From the NCBI GenBank assembly GCA_022360315.1, contig JAKSDA010000584.1, positions 1 to 50,659 on the forward strand: a stretch of DNA of 50,659 nucleotides, read 5' to 3'. Made by a program: the position numbers and the translations under genes. This stretch comes from Pseudomonadota bacterium. GTDB taxonomy: Bacteria > Myxococcota_A > Polyangia > Haliangiales > Haliangiaceae. Below, piece by piece: positions 19,757 to 29,499 of the stretch. Every line of letters starts with the position of its first letter. The stretch's first letter is position 1. The notes below the pieces were generated by a model. It saw only the letters and a program-made list of their open reading frames with translations, was not told the origin of the DNA and ran no database searches.

Positions 19757-21132
19757 CCGAGCTTGCGTTTTTTTTGCATATGGCGCAAATGGCGGGTAAC
19801 CAGCATGGCCATCTCGAGGGCTTGCTCGTAGTTGAGTCGAGGATCGACCTGGCTGCGATAGGCCCGTTTCAGGTCGCTTTCGTTCAGTCCTCGCGCTCCT
19901 CCGATGCATTCGGTCACATCGTCGCCGGTCATTTCGAAATGCACCCCGCCCAGAATGGTACCCATTTCCTCGTGGACCTCGAATGACTGTTCGACTTCGC
20001 GCAAGATGTTGTCGAAGCGACGCGTCTTGATGCCATCGGCCGTGGTCTCGGTATTGCCGTGCATGGGATCGACAGTCCACAGCACGGTCTTGCCGGTTTT
20101 CCGCACTGTTTCGATCAGCTCGGGCAGCTTGTCCTTGACCTTAAACGCGCCCAGTCGGTGGATGAGCGTGAGCCGTCCGGGCTCGTTGTCGGGGTGCAGG
20201 ATATCGAGCAGTTCAGCGAGCCACTCAGGGGTCATGGCGGGACCGACCTTGACCCCGACCGGGTTGCGGATGCCGCGGAAATACTCGACGTGGGCGCTGT
20301 CGATTTGCGCTGTGCGCATACCGATCCACGGCATGTGTGTCGACAGGTTGTACCAGCCGTCTCGCCGCGGCACCTGGCGGGTCTGCGCCTGTTCATAGGG
20401 CAGCGCCAGACCTTCGTGGCTGGTGAAGAAATCGATCGTATCGAGGCGGTCGATATGGACGCCGCCCACAGCTTCCATGAAGTCGATGGAGGCGCGGATG
20501 GATTCGACAATGCGTTCGTACTCGTCCGAGAATGACGAGTGTTTGACAAACGATAGATCCCAGTACTCGGGATGATGCAAGTCGGCAAAGCCGCCGTCGG
20601 ACAGGGCTCGGATGAAGTTCAGGGTCAATGCGGCGCGTTCGTACCCGCGCAGCATGAGCTCGGGGTCGGGGGTGCGATCTTCGGAGGTGAACCCGGAGCG
20701 GTTGACCAGGTCGCCGCGATAGCTCGGCAGAGTGACGTCGCCCCGGCTTTCGACATTGGCCGAGCGGGGTTTGGCGTACTGCCCAGCCATGCGTCCGACC
20801 CGGATGATCTTCTTGCGGGTGCCGTACACCAAAATCAGGCTCATCTGCAGGAGGATTTTGAGTTTGGACGTAATCGCGTCGGGCTGACACTCGTCGAATC
20901 TCTCGGCGCAATCGCCGCCCTGGAGCAAAAACGACTCACCGCGGGAAGCCCTGGCGAGCTTTTGCTTGAGGGTCTCGACCTCCCACGAGGTGACCAGCGG
21001 CGGCAGCTGGTAGATCTGTTCAACCACGCCCTCGACCGCGTCGGCATCGGGATACTGCGCTTGTTGCGTCGCAGTCTTGGACTTCCACGAAGCAGGTGAC
21101 CACTGTCTGGCATTTTTATTGGTAGATTCCAC
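19741..21132 (-). CDS. aroF: Class II 3-deoxy-D-arabino-heptulosonate 7-phosphate (DAHP) synthase
   Basis: 463 aa from the GTG at 21132 (ESTNKNARQWSPASWKSK), which matches the usual class II start WSPxSWRSK and length; an ATG at 21213 gives an unlikely 27-residue extension. Class II (AroAII) hallmarks are present: LLQGGDCAERFDE with the metal-binding Cys, RVGRMAGQYAKPRS, DLHHPEYWD, STHMPWIGMRT, RNPVGVKVGP, DPMHGNTE and GVHFEMTGDDVTECIGG. The enzyme condenses phosphoenolpyruvate with erythrose 4-phosphate as the first step of the shikimate pathway. It stands alone; its stop lies inside the 28-bp palindrome. The gene symbol is by function; class II enzymes are also called aroG or aroA. Confidence 0.92.
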   Translation of the reverse strand: MESTNKNARQWSPASWKSKTATQQAQYPDADAVEGVVEQIYQLPPLVTSWEVETLKQKLARASRGESFLLQGGDCAERFDECQPDAITSKLKILLQMSLILVYGTRKKIIRVGRMAGQYAKPRSANVESRGDVTLPSYRGDLVNRSGFTSEDRTPDPELMLRGYERAALTLNFIRALSDGGFADLHHPEYWDLSFVKHSSFSDEYERIVESIRASIDFMEAVGGVHIDRLDTIDFFTSHEGLALPYEQAQTRQVPRRDGWYNLSTHMPWIGMRTAQIDSAHVEYFRGIRNPVGVKVGPAMTPEWLAELLDILHPDNEPGRLTLIHRLGAFKVKDKLPELIETVRKTGKTVLWTVDPMHGNTETTADGIKTRRFDNILREVEQSFEVHEEMGTILGGVHFEMTGDDVTECIGGARGLNESDLKRAYRSQVDPRLNYEQALEMAMLVTRHLRHMQKKRKLGSKPG

Positions 21133-21352
21133 GGCTGGCCATCGTACACCACTGGCTGCGTGGTCGCGAGGCTGGTGGACACGGGCTTCGGGCCAACCAA
21201 TTCGCTCGAACAATGGGGTGTGTTATGGCATCGAGTGGTACTCGCCAGCAGCGGAGTTCTTGGCGATGTATTGCGCGGGTTATCTGTTCGATCGGAAAGA
21301 AACCCGCGCGGACTGATAGCGAGTTTCGAGCGGCGTCGGCTTCATCGAGAAT

Positions 21353-21484
21353 ATGAGGCGCAGCGGGTCGCTCGGAGAAGCGTTCGAGCTCCTCGCCATG
21401 GCTCGTTGCGAGTCGGATTACGCGGCGGAGGAACTCCGTCTGCGCGAGAGTCGTGCACAGCTCCAGCAATCGATCATCAAGTGA
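21353..21484 (+). CDS. Possible small protein
   Basis: 43 codons (MRRSGSLGEAFELLAMARCESDYAAEE ... QQSIIK) with balanced composition, predicted as one charged helix, in the gap between the DAHP synthase start and the next gene. There is no convincing ribosome binding site and no family match. Given only because the amino-acid composition is more protein-like than the other frames here. Confidence 0.25.
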   Translation: MRRSGSLGEAFELLAMARCESDYAAEELRLRESRAQLQQSIIK

Positions 21485-21725
21485 CTGCGGTGGCCAATCG
21501 ATGCGAGATCGAGCTGATGTGAACCAGAGCGGGCGAGATCTGGCCAATCTCACTCACCTGGCCTGCTTGACATCGATCGCGCCCTCGCCCAAGATCCGCC
21601 GCGAGCCGGACCTGAAAACAGCATCGATACCTAGTTCGTACCCCTGTAGATGATTCACGGTACTCGATCAGTTGCATCGTCGTGAATGCAGTTCTCAGGT
21701 CTACCAGACGATATCGGAGAAGATC

Positions 21726-22559
21726 ATGCGCAAGTTCGCATTTGTCACCGCACTCTTTCTTATCCTGCCGGTCGCTTGTGGGCAGAAAAGCGTCGTTCAG
21801 CCCCCGGTGACCCAACCGCTCGGTGATCCCGAGGTGGTGTCGGAGGAAGTCACCTACGAGGCCGGTGGCCTATCCATGAAGGGTTACCTGGCCTATGACA
21901 AGAACCGCCTGGACAGCCGTCCCGGCATCCTGGTGGTCCACGAGTGGTGGGGTCACGGCGAGTATGTCCGCAAGCGGGCCCGCATGTTGGCCGAACTCGG
22001 ATATACCGCGCTGGCCGTGGACATGTACGGTGACGGCAAAGTGGCCGACCATCCCACCGACGCTGGCAGATTTGCCAGTGAGGTCATGAGCAACATGAGC
22101 GGAGCAAAACAGCGTTTCGAGGCGGCTCTCGACCTGCTGCGGACCCACGAGACAGTGGATTCCGATCGAATGGCGGCGATCGGGTACTGCTTCGGTGGCG
22201 GCGTGGTCTTACACATGGCGCGCATGGGCATCGACCTCGACGGCGTGGTGAGTTTTCACGGCAGCCTGGCCACCAGCGCGCCGGCCCAGCCGAATCAGGT
22301 CAAAGCCAAGGTGCTGGTCTGTCACGGCGCCGACGACCCGATGGTCAAACCCGAGCACATCGATTCATTCAAGAAAGAAATGGCAGCGGCCCAGGTCGAT
22401 TACCGATTCGAGTCCTATCCCGGAGCCACGCACGCTTTTACCAACCAGGGCGCAGACGAATACGCCGCCAAGTTCAACCTGCCGATAGCATACAACGCCG
22501 AAGCAGACAGCAAATCATGGCAGCACATGCAGGAGTTCTTCGCCGCGATCTTTCGATGA
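21726..22559 (+). CDS. Dienelactone-hydrolase-family lipoprotein
   Basis: 277 aa from the ATG at 21726 (a lipoprotein signal MRKFAFVTALFLILPVAC follows); an earlier in-frame ATG at 21672 lacks a signal-peptide rationale. Alpha/beta hydrolase of the dienelactone hydrolase type: EWWGHGEYVRKRARMLAELGYTALAVDMYGDGK, nucleophile elbow AIGYCFGGGV with Cys as nucleophile, CHGADDPMV with the acid, and GATHAFT with the catalytic His. These enzymes open lactone rings; secreted homologues in Proteobacteria are of unknown substrate. It stands alone on the plus strand. Confidence 0.85.
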   Translation: MRKFAFVTALFLILPVACGQKSVVQPPVTQPLGDPEVVSEEVTYEAGGLSMKGYLAYDKNRLDSRPGILVVHEWWGHGEYVRKRARMLAELGYTALAVDMYGDGKVADHPTDAGRFASEVMSNMSGAKQRFEAALDLLRTHETVDSDRMAAIGYCFGGGVVLHMARMGIDLDGVVSFHGSLATSAPAQPNQVKAKVLVCHGADDPMVKPEHIDSFKKEMAAAQVDYRFESYPGATHAFTNQGADEYAAKFNLPIAYNAEADSKSWQHMQEFFAAIFR

Positions 22560-22732
22560 GTGGTTTTGTCGCAAACCTTGCTGCGAGTCGGAATGAGGTC
22601 CGGTAACGTTTGGCTGCGTCCCGTACAAGGTAGGCCCGCCCACCTCAAAGCCGAGGTTTCGCGCCATATAGCGGTGTAAATTCACTGCTTTTCACAGATT
22701 GCGCAGGCGGATCGATGATGATTGTTTGATAA

Positions 22733-22774
22733 AATGATCATATCATCTTGATAGAATAATCATATCCTCTTGAT
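22733..22774. repeat. Tandem pair of 20-bp A+T-rich repeats, 22-bp period
   Basis: AATGATCATATCATCTTGAT (22733-22752) and AATAATCATATCCTCTTGAT (22755-22774), 18 of 20 matching, offset by two helical turns. It adjoins the transposase remnant; possible leftover of an insertion end. Confidence 0.5.
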
Positions 22775-22980
22775 TTTCTGCGGCAATCCGATGCTGTCGG
22801 CGGACTTGCGTAAAAACTGTAGTACGGCCGCCAAATCGCGTTTCGCAATCAGCAGAAAATCGATGGTATTCACTGTTTGTCGACGGTACAATACAGACAT
22901 TTTCACTGCACCTTACCCTTGATGTAGATTTCATGTAATCGCCAGCTGGTGCCTACTGGCCGCTTGTGAGTGCGGACTTT
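22766..22980 (-). pseudogene. IS6-family transposase fragment
   Basis: In the minus strand the IS6/IS26-type catalytic region can be read in pieces: KRPVGTSWRLHEIYIK (matching the family pattern GTSWRVDETYIKVKG), then a stop codon where Trp is usual (TGA for TGG), CLYCTVDKQ, a frame change, and NTIDFLLIAKRDLAAVLQFLRKSADSIGLPQKI. At least one nonsense and one frameshift lesion are present, and both ends are missing, so this is a dead fragment. The DDE Asp of DETYIK reads His here. Confidence 0.65.
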
Positions 22981-23157
22981 AGTTCGGCCAGCATCTGTAT
23001 CGCGCATGGAGAGCTGCGACAAAGCCCGATTGAGTCGTGTTTCGGCGGAATCGCGTAACCAGGCCGCCGTCCGGGGCATCAGTTTTAAACATCCCAAATC
23101 GGTGCCGTCAATACGTCGTGGTGCTTTCTGGTCTGGCTCTATGAACCAGCAGAAATC

Positions 23158-23712
23158 ATGAAACAACAGCAATACCACATACAATCGGGCGACCTATTCG
23201 AACGCGTCTACGACAAGTTGCACGCTCTGGCAAAGAGACATTTCCGGCGCCAATCGTCTGCGTCCACGCTGCAGCCCACCGCATTGCTCCACGAGGTTTT
23301 CTTGCGCCTGGCACGGTACGAAGCGGCCCAATTCGCGGATCGCGAGCACTATCTTGCCATTGCTGCCACCGCGATGCGGCAGATCTTGATCGATCGCGAA
23401 CGCCGACGCCGGGCGGCAAAGCGCGGCGCTGGATTCACTCGGATTCCGCTCGAAGATGTCGAGAATATCGATGATGTCAATTCGCGCCATCGCACGGCCA
23501 TGGTGAACGCACTCGCCCTCGATGGCATCATCACCCATCTGGCCGAGCTCAACCCCCGGCAGGCCCGCGTCGTCGAGCTACGGGTGTTTGCCGGCATGAC
23601 GGTTCCCGAAGTGGCGAGCGTGCTTTCGGTTGGGGTGTCGACGATCGAGAAAGACTGGCGCCAGGCTCGGGCCTGGATGCGGGCCCAGCTCCGGCGAGCC
23701 AATGCGGTATGA
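23158..23712 (+). CDS. ECF-type sigma factor (Sigma70_ECF group)
   Basis: 184 aa. Contains the sigma-2 region STLQPTALLHEVFLRLARYE and ADREHYLAIAATAMRQILIDRERRR, and the sigma-4 helix-turn-helix LNPRQARVVELRVFAGMTVPEVASVLSV. This PF07638-like group lacks a classic anti-sigma and is often encoded beside Ser/Thr kinases. Here the stop overlaps the start of the kinase gene by four bases (ATGA), a strong sign of translational coupling, so phosphorylation by the next protein is the likely switch. The upstream region has no intact gene. Confidence 0.88.
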   Translation: MKQQQYHIQSGDLFERVYDKLHALAKRHFRRQSSASTLQPTALLHEVFLRLARYEAAQFADREHYLAIAATAMRQILIDRERRRRAAKRGAGFTRIPLEDVENIDDVNSRHRTAMVNALALDGIITHLAELNPRQARVVELRVFAGMTVPEVASVLSVGVSTIEKDWRQARAWMRAQLRRANAV

Positions 23713-26700
23713 CCCCGGCGCGCTACCAGCATCTGATGGACCTCTTCGACCAGGCGTGTGTTCTGCCCGATGAACAGCGATTCCTGCTGGTCGCTCGGGT
23801 CCGTGCCCAGGATCCGGCGCTCGCGGACGAGCTGACCGAGATGCTCCACTGTGACCGCGAGACCGATGACCTCTTCGGTGGCAGCGGAGGACACGGCGAC
23901 CTGGCCGCGCTGATGGACGACACCCCCACGAGCACGAGGCTCGGTGTGCAAGCCACCAATGCCGTGGCCAGGAAAAAGAGTGAGCCACCTCCTCAACTCG
24001 ACAGCAAGCGGTTCAGGATCGTTCGTGAGCTCGGTTCTGGCGGCATGGGCACGGTCTACGAGGCCTGGGATGAAGAGGCTCGAACGCCGGTCGCCCTCAA
24101 GGTGCTCCGGTCACAAAACCCCAAGGCGCGGGACTGGTTCAAAAAGGAGTTTCGCTGCTTGGCTGGTATTGAGCATGCCAACCTCGTCATGCTCGGCGAG
24201 CTCGGCGAGGCCGGAGGCCGCTGGTTTTTCACCATGGAACTGGTCGACGGCGTCGACTTCCTGCGTTATCTGAACGCGGCTCCCGGGGACCAGAATCGCT
24301 TGCGCGACGTTCTAGCACAGGTCGTTCGCGGGCTTGCTGCCCTGCACCGGCTCAACAAGGTGCATCGCGACATCAAGCCTTCCAACGTTCTTGTCACGCG
24401 CGACGGCCGCGCAGTCATTCTCGACTTCGGGGTCGTCGTCGACACCGCCGAGCCGGATCCTCTATCCGAAAACGACGTCGTCGGTACTCTCGCATACATG
24501 GCACCGGAGCAGTTTCGACGCGGCGAGGCCGGCCCGGCCAGCGATTACTACGCGGTCGGCGTCATGCTCTATCAAGCCCTCACCGGGCGACTTCCGTTCG
24601 CGAGAGAGCTGGCCGACATCATGCTGCAACGGGACATCGTGCTGCGACGGGACGATACGGCGCCGCCTGCCCCGCGCGAGTGTACCTCCGGCGTATCCGC
24701 GGATCTGGACGCGCTGTGCATGGAGCTCTTGCACTGCGAGCCGGCCAGGCGACCCTGCGGTGAAGACATCCTGCGACGTTTGGAACGGGGGGACGCCTGC
24801 CAGACCATCACCGGATCCGCGGCATCGCAGAGCTCGGGCCGGTTTCCCGCCGACCAGCTCTTCGTCGGCCGCACCGACGAACTCGCTCGGCTCGGCGCGG
24901 CCATGGACGAACGGCCGGTCACGTGCGTGATCCGCGGCGGTTCGGGGGTGGGCAAGACAGCGCTCGCCGAGAGTTTCATCGCCACGGCCGACGCCCTGGT
25001 CCTGCGCGGCCGCTGCTACGAGCGGGAGAGTGTCCCGTTCAAGGGCGCCGACGGCGTGGTCGACTCTCTGGCTCGATACCTGGCCCGCTTACCCGATGCA
25101 GAGGTCGCCGAGCTGGTGCCGAAGTCGGCCGGGTTGCTTGTGCAACCGTTCCCAGTGCTGGGCCGGATCAAGGCCCTGAAGGGGGCCGAAGCCTGGGACG
25201 GGGTCAATGTTCAGGAGATGCGCGAGCGCGTGTTCGACGCCCTGCGCATCCTCGTGGCCCGCATCGCCGAGCGCACCCGGCTGATCGTTTTCATCGACGA
25301 CATGCAGTGGGCGGGAGCCGACACCTGGCTGCTCCTCCGCCATTTGACCCAGCCCCCGGCAGCGCCGAAGCTGTTGCTCTTGTTGCTGATGCGACCGGAG
25401 CCGGGATCACCGAGCCCCGAGTCCCTGCCCGGCCGGCCCGTGCTCACCGACCTCGATGTCCTGCCGGCGGCGGACGCGGTCGCGCTTAGCCGCGAACTCC
25501 TGCACCGCGCCGGCGCTCCCGACACCACGTCCAATCACCAGGCCTCGCACGCGGCCATCGCCGGCCAGCTGGCTCGCGAATCCGGAGGGCACCCCCTGTT
25601 CATACGCGAACTGGTCGACTACGTGAGTGAGGCCGGCGCCAGCGCCATCCGACAAACCCGACTCGAAGACGCGTTGATCGCTCGTATCCGACGATTGCCC
25701 GCGGCCTCGCGTGATCTCATCGAACTCGTCGCCGCTGCCGGCGCTCCCATCGCGCAGACCGCAATGGCCCGAGCCGCGGGGCTTGATTTCACCGGGTATC
25801 AACGCGTCGTTGCCCCGCTGCGCGATGCTCGCCTGGTGCACAGTCCGGGGTTTCGACCCAGCGATCCCATCGAGTACCACCACGACCGCATCAGAGTGGC
25901 CGTGCTCGCCAGCTTGACCACTCAGGAGCGGCGCGGACTCCACGCCCGGCTGGCCCGGTCCTTCGAGGATGAGGGCCTGTTCGAGCGCAGCCCCGAGCTG
26001 GCTCTCGTCCACCTGGCTGCTGCCGGACACGAGCGGCGCGCCGCCGACTACGCCGATCTGGCCGGAAAACGGGCCATGGAAGCGCTCGCATTCGACCACG
26101 CGGCGTCGCTCTACCGGACCGCCCTCGAGCTCGGCGAGCACGACCCCGCCCGGGCTCTGCGCCTCACCTTGGCGCACGCCGGGGCCCTCGCCAACTGCGG
26201 CCGCAACGCCGAGGCCGCCGAGCGCTATCTGGCCGCTGCCGACCTCGCCCGGGATCGCGATACCCGCCTCGAGTGCCAGCGCCTGGCCGCCGAAAAGCAA
26301 CTGTTCTCGGGTCACCTGGCCACCGGCGTAGAGGCCGTCGATCGCGTGCTCGGCGAGATCGGACAGCGCCTGGCCCCGACCCCGCGGCGGGCCCTGATCG
26401 CGCTGGCCTGGCAGCGCGTGCGCCTGCGCTTGCGCGGCATGCGCTACGCCGAGCGCAGCGCCAGCGAACTCAGCGCTCGCGATCTGAGCCGCCTGGAACT
26501 CTACAAGACGGTGACCATGGGCCTCAATCTGGTCGACTACCTGCGCGCCAGTGAGTATCAGGCCCGCCACGTCCGCCTCTCGCTCGATCTCGGCGAACCC
26601 ACCCGGATCGCCCGCGCCCTGTCGCTGGAGGCGTTTTTTCTGGCCTCGCAGATGTCCGGGCGCAGCCGCACAGTGGCCGACCGGGCCCAGCAGCTGGCCG

Positions 26701-27647
26701 CTCGCTCCGACGTTCCGCTGTCCCGCGCCTACTCCCTCTTCGCCCGGGCTGGCGTGCACTACTTCATGGACAACGATTGGGCGGCGACGCTGGAATGCCT
26801 GCGCGAAGGCGAACACCTCCTGCTTGCCCACACCCAATCCGCCGGGTTCGAGACCGACACGGTACGGCTATTTCGCTGCTTTTGCCTGATGCAGGCCGGG
26901 GACCTGCGCGATCTGGCCCGCTGGCTTCCCGACTACATCCGCGGCGCCCAGCGCCGCGGCGACCGCTATCTCCAGGTCAGCTTGCGCAGCCGTTTGATTG
27001 TCCCCTGGTTGGTCGCTGATGACCCCGAAGGCGCGCAGCACGAGCTCGACGAAGCGTTTGCGGCCTGGGTGCCCTGGACCGAGATCTACACGGTGCAGCA
27101 CTTCTACGGTTTGCACTCGCTGTGCGAGGTCGCCCTGTATCGCGACCGGCCCGAGGTCGGCGTCGCGCATATGGCCGAGCAATATCCAGCGCTCAAACGT
27201 TCGTTCTTGCTCCGCGTCCCTCTGGTTCGAGCCGAGATCGACTACGCTCGCGTCCGCCTGGCGATCGCTCAGGCGATGATGTCTGCTGACCGGGATGCCC
27301 GGGCTGGGCACCTGCGATCGGCCCGTCAGATCGCTCGCGCTCTGGACAAAAATCCCGCCCCGCTGGCCCGCGCTCTGGCTGCTCTGGGCCGGGCCGGGAT
27401 CGCCCGCCTGGCCGATGACGAGGCGTCCGCTGTGGGTCTGCTCGACCAGGCCATCGCCGAGCTCGGGCGCCGTGATTCGGCGCTGCTGGTGCAGGCTGCG
27501 CGCTGGCATCGCGGCAAGCTCACCGGTGGCGACGCCGGCGACAGAGAACGTTCTGAGGCCCGCCGCTGGCTCGATACCCAGGGCGTGGCCGATCCCGATC
27601 GGTTGTGCCGCACGTTGGTGCCGGGATTCGGCCGAGCGCGACGCTGA
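23709..27647 (+). CDS. Giant Ser/Thr kinase with AAA/signal-transduction ATPase and TPR-like C-terminus
   Basis: 1312 aa. The kinase domain (about 100-360) has a glycine loop ELGSGGMGTVYEAW, Lys131, HRD218-220 (VHRDIKPSNVL), DFG238-240 and APE264-266, all intact. It is followed by an AAA_16-like ATPase with Walker A GGSGVGKTAL (about residues 411-419) and Walker B LIVFIDDMQW (about 525-535), then a very long helical repeat region of TPR type to the end. This architecture is that of the large PknK/MalT-like regulators. Overlaps the sigma-factor gene by four bases. The N-terminal 100 residues hold no clear domain. Ligand unknown; the TPR part may sense a partner and release the kinase. Confidence 0.9.
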   Translation: MTPARYQHLMDLFDQACVLPDEQRFLLVARVRAQDPALADELTEMLHCDRETDDLFGGSGGHGDLAALMDDTPTSTRLGVQATNAVARKKSEPPPQLDSKRFRIVRELGSGGMGTVYEAWDEEARTPVALKVLRSQNPKARDWFKKEFRCLAGIEHANLVMLGELGEAGGRWFFTMELVDGVDFLRYLNAAPGDQNRLRDVLAQVVRGLAALHRLNKVHRDIKPSNVLVTRDGRAVILDFGVVVDTAEPDPLSENDVVGTLAYMAPEQFRRGEAGPASDYYAVGVMLYQALTGRLPFARELADIMLQRDIVLRRDDTAPPAPRECTSGVSADLDALCMELLHCEPARRPCGEDILRRLERGDACQTITGSAASQSSGRFPADQLFVGRTDELARLGAAMDERPVTCVIRGGSGVGKTALAESFIATADALVLRGRCYERESVPFKGADGVVDSLARYLARLPDAEVAELVPKSAGLLVQPFPVLGRIKALKGAEAWDGVNVQEMRERVFDALRILVARIAERTRLIVFIDDMQWAGADTWLLLRHLTQPPAAPKLLLLLLMRPEPGSPSPESLPGRPVLTDLDVLPAADAVALSRELLHRAGAPDTTSNHQASHAAIAGQLARESGGHPLFIRELVDYVSEAGASAIRQTRLEDALIARIRRLPAASRDLIELVAAAGAPIAQTAMARAAGLDFTGYQRVVAPLRDARLVHSPGFRPSDPIEYHHDRIRVAVLASLTTQERRGLHARLARSFEDEGLFERSPELALVHLAAAGHERRAADYADLAGKRAMEALAFDHAASLYRTALELGEHDPARALRLTLAHAGALANCGRNAEAAERYLAAADLARDRDTRLECQRLAAEKQLFSGHLATGVEAVDRVLGEIGQRLAPTPRRALIALAWQRVRLRLRGMRYAERSASELSARDLSRLELYKTVTMGLNLVDYLRASEYQARHVRLSLDLGEPTRIARALSLEAFFLASQMSGRSRTVADRAQQLAARSDVPLSRAYSLFARAGVHYFMDNDWAATLECLREGEHLLLAHTQSAGFETDTVRLFRCFCLMQAGDLRDLARWLPDYIRGAQRRGDRYLQVSLRSRLIVPWLVADDPEGAQHELDEAFAAWVPWTEIYTVQHFYGLHSLCEVALYRDRPEVGVAHMAEQYPALKRSFLLRVPLVRAEIDYARVRLAIAQAMMSADRDARAGHLRSARQIARALDKNPAPLARALAALGRAGIARLADDEASAVGLLDQAIAELGRRDSALLVQAARWHRGKLTGGDAGDRERSEARRWLDTQGVADPDRLCRTLVPGFGRARR

Positions 27648-27930
27648 TTCGCAGGTGACCGGTACCGGAGAGGCGCCCAAAAAGCGGCGCTCGGCGCTCC
27701 GGCAGGGTGGCCCTGGCCCATCTCGGCCCGCCGTAAAATGTGATCGATTGGCGATCTGATCGGTGAGGGGTGTGGCGCCGGTTTGCGTGGACCTAAGTAA
27801 GAGCAGCGAAATACACGCTGCAACCCTCGGAACTGGTGCCTCAGTAGACGGCTTTGTCCACCTGACTACTCACCGCTACTCAGTACCGACCTGGTTAACA
27901 AAACCTCAAACCACAACAGGAGCGAATACC

Positions 27931-29421
27931 ATGAAACAGATCGTTCGTCGCTGTGCCTCAACGCATGGCCCATCCACCATCCCCCGATTCGGCCTGCTCA
28001 TAGCAGTGATCGTCACCATGTCCGCTGCGTGCGCACCCGATGAATTTACCCATATAGAGGATAGCCAAAGTTCGTCGTCCTGGCCCATAGATTGTCGATT
28101 TACCTATAAAGGACACCGGATTACAAGACACCTCAATGCAAGTGCACCCTCTTTAGGTTGCAGGAGGGGAGACCGAAATAAGCACTTCTATACCTTTAAC
28201 GTGATAAACGCGGGTACTGTAACGATCAATGTGGCACCCCTGGCACACCTGCCATCTCACGGGCCTGCGCCCTGGATTCAGCTGCTTGACAAAAATAACA
28301 CGGTGCTGGCCGAGCGTAAAGATAACACATATGCAAACATCACAATGCAACTTGAACCAGGAGATTACCAGGTCATGGTGACCTGGTCAGTCCCAACAAT
28401 GAACACCACGTATACTATTTTCATTGAAGGACAGGGAGTGCCAACCCATTTCATGTCAGCAGCAGATACTCAATATGGTTATTTTTATAGCAGAAATTAC
28501 CATGTACAAACCAATGAAACCATGGCGAATGTACTGAATCGGATGCTTATCAACCACATACCATTGTTGACCGTTTCTGGCGATCTCAATATGGATAATT
28601 TAGGGCGTACCCAGTACGGTAATATGTTTAAAACGTTTGTAGACAAACACAACATGACTGTGGTCGATGCGCGCGGAAATCACGATAAGTTCGGGACAGC
28701 CCCTGATGAACGCACCTATTTTTGGGAATCCCGGGTGCACAAGAATAAAAAGACAAGGCAAGTCGACTATACCGAGTGGCTCGCCGATGGATCAATCGAC
28801 ATGCTGTACTATGCTCACCGAATCTACCACGTATCCATAGGATCGTTTTATCTGGTCTCGTTAGGGGAAAGCGCGGCAGCCTCGGCTAACTTTCTGGCGC
28901 ACTTTATGAACCCCGATGAACAAATTGGCAGTTTTGGTGGATATCGATGGCGTAACGCAAAATATGATCCTGAATTGCCGATTGTCGTGATCAAGCATCG
29001 TGAAAACCGATTAAATTGGAACAATATTGTCGATGGTTCTTCGATCATTGGTGTTATCTACGGGCATTGGCACTGTGCCAATGACGCAAGACGTGTATCT
29101 AATGACTGCAAAGGCGATTTGTATACGGACAATTATTCTTGTGCTAATAAGCATGAGTTAGTACATGAGCCAACTAGTTACGGTTGGGGTTTCAAACAGA
29201 TAAATAATGTGCGCAATCGTTGGAATGGAGAAATCCGATTTTTTAACGTAGCAGCAGCATTCGCCGGTGCCTATTTTGACATGCGAATCGTGAAAAATGC
29301 CACAGGTTATGAACTGCAAGGAAAACGACAATACTCAACTTATCGCTGTTATCATCGCGGCGACACACAACCTGCCAAATCTGACTGTCCCAATGGCAGT
29401 GCTTTTGGTAATTCTATATAG
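27931..29421 (+). CDS. Lipoprotein metallophosphoesterase-like protein, AT-rich
   Basis: 496 aa from the ATG at 27931 (strong ribosome binding site AGGAG 9 bases upstream); a longer frame to 27763 lacks a start signal. Lipoprotein signal ends MSAAC. The N-terminal region (about 50-165) resembles a beta-sandwich of the PPC kind (YQVMVTWSVPTMNTTYTIFIEGQG). The enzyme part has the calcineurin-like motif series: AADTQYG (about residue 178), SGDLNMDN (about 217), RGNHDK (about 248) and GHWHC (about 377). Predicted secreted phosphoesterase with two metals. The base composition is clearly lower in G+C than on either side and the Asn/Ile/Lys content is higher, so it was probably acquired. It pairs with the next gene, 78 bases away. 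Confidence 0.75.
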   Translation: MKQIVRRCASTHGPSTIPRFGLLIAVIVTMSAACAPDEFTHIEDSQSSSSWPIDCRFTYKGHRITRHLNASAPSLGCRRGDRNKHFYTFNVINAGTVTINVAPLAHLPSHGPAPWIQLLDKNNTVLAERKDNTYANITMQLEPGDYQVMVTWSVPTMNTTYTIFIEGQGVPTHFMSAADTQYGYFYSRNYHVQTNETMANVLNRMLINHIPLLTVSGDLNMDNLGRTQYGNMFKTFVDKHNMTVVDARGNHDKFGTAPDERTYFWESRVHKNKKTRQVDYTEWLADGSIDMLYYAHRIYHVSIGSFYLVSLGESAAASANFLAHFMNPDEQIGSFGGYRWRNAKYDPELPIVVIKHRENRLNWNNIVDGSSIIGVIYGHWHCANDARRVSNDCKGDLYTDNYSCANKHELVHEPTSYGWGFKQINNVRNRWNGEIRFFNVAAAFAGAYFDMRIVKNATGYELQGKRQYSTYRCYHRGDTQPAKSDCPNGSAFGNSI

Positions 29422-29499
29422 TAGCTCAATTTAATACAACTAGCACCATGTCTAGCCACCACAACAATCACCGAGAGTAATAAAGGGAGCGATACGAGA

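Larger units (their letters stand above)
22560..23157. other. Gene-poor gap with transposase remnant and small tandem repeat
   Basis: About 600 bases, strikingly A+T-rich at 22725-22900 compared with the rest of the window. It contains a 20-bp repeat pair (22733-22774) and a decayed IS6-type transposase fragment (22766-22980). The minus-strand frame continuing to 23184 has a Leu/Arg-rich segment (RTAAWLRDSAETRLNRALSQ) that I could not assign. No intact gene. Confidence 0.55.

Noticed and set aside
25407..26837. 476-codon minus-strand frame opposite the giant kinase
   Set aside because: Antisense of a GC-rich coding region whose kinase frame has clear domains; the antisense text has no domain or signal.
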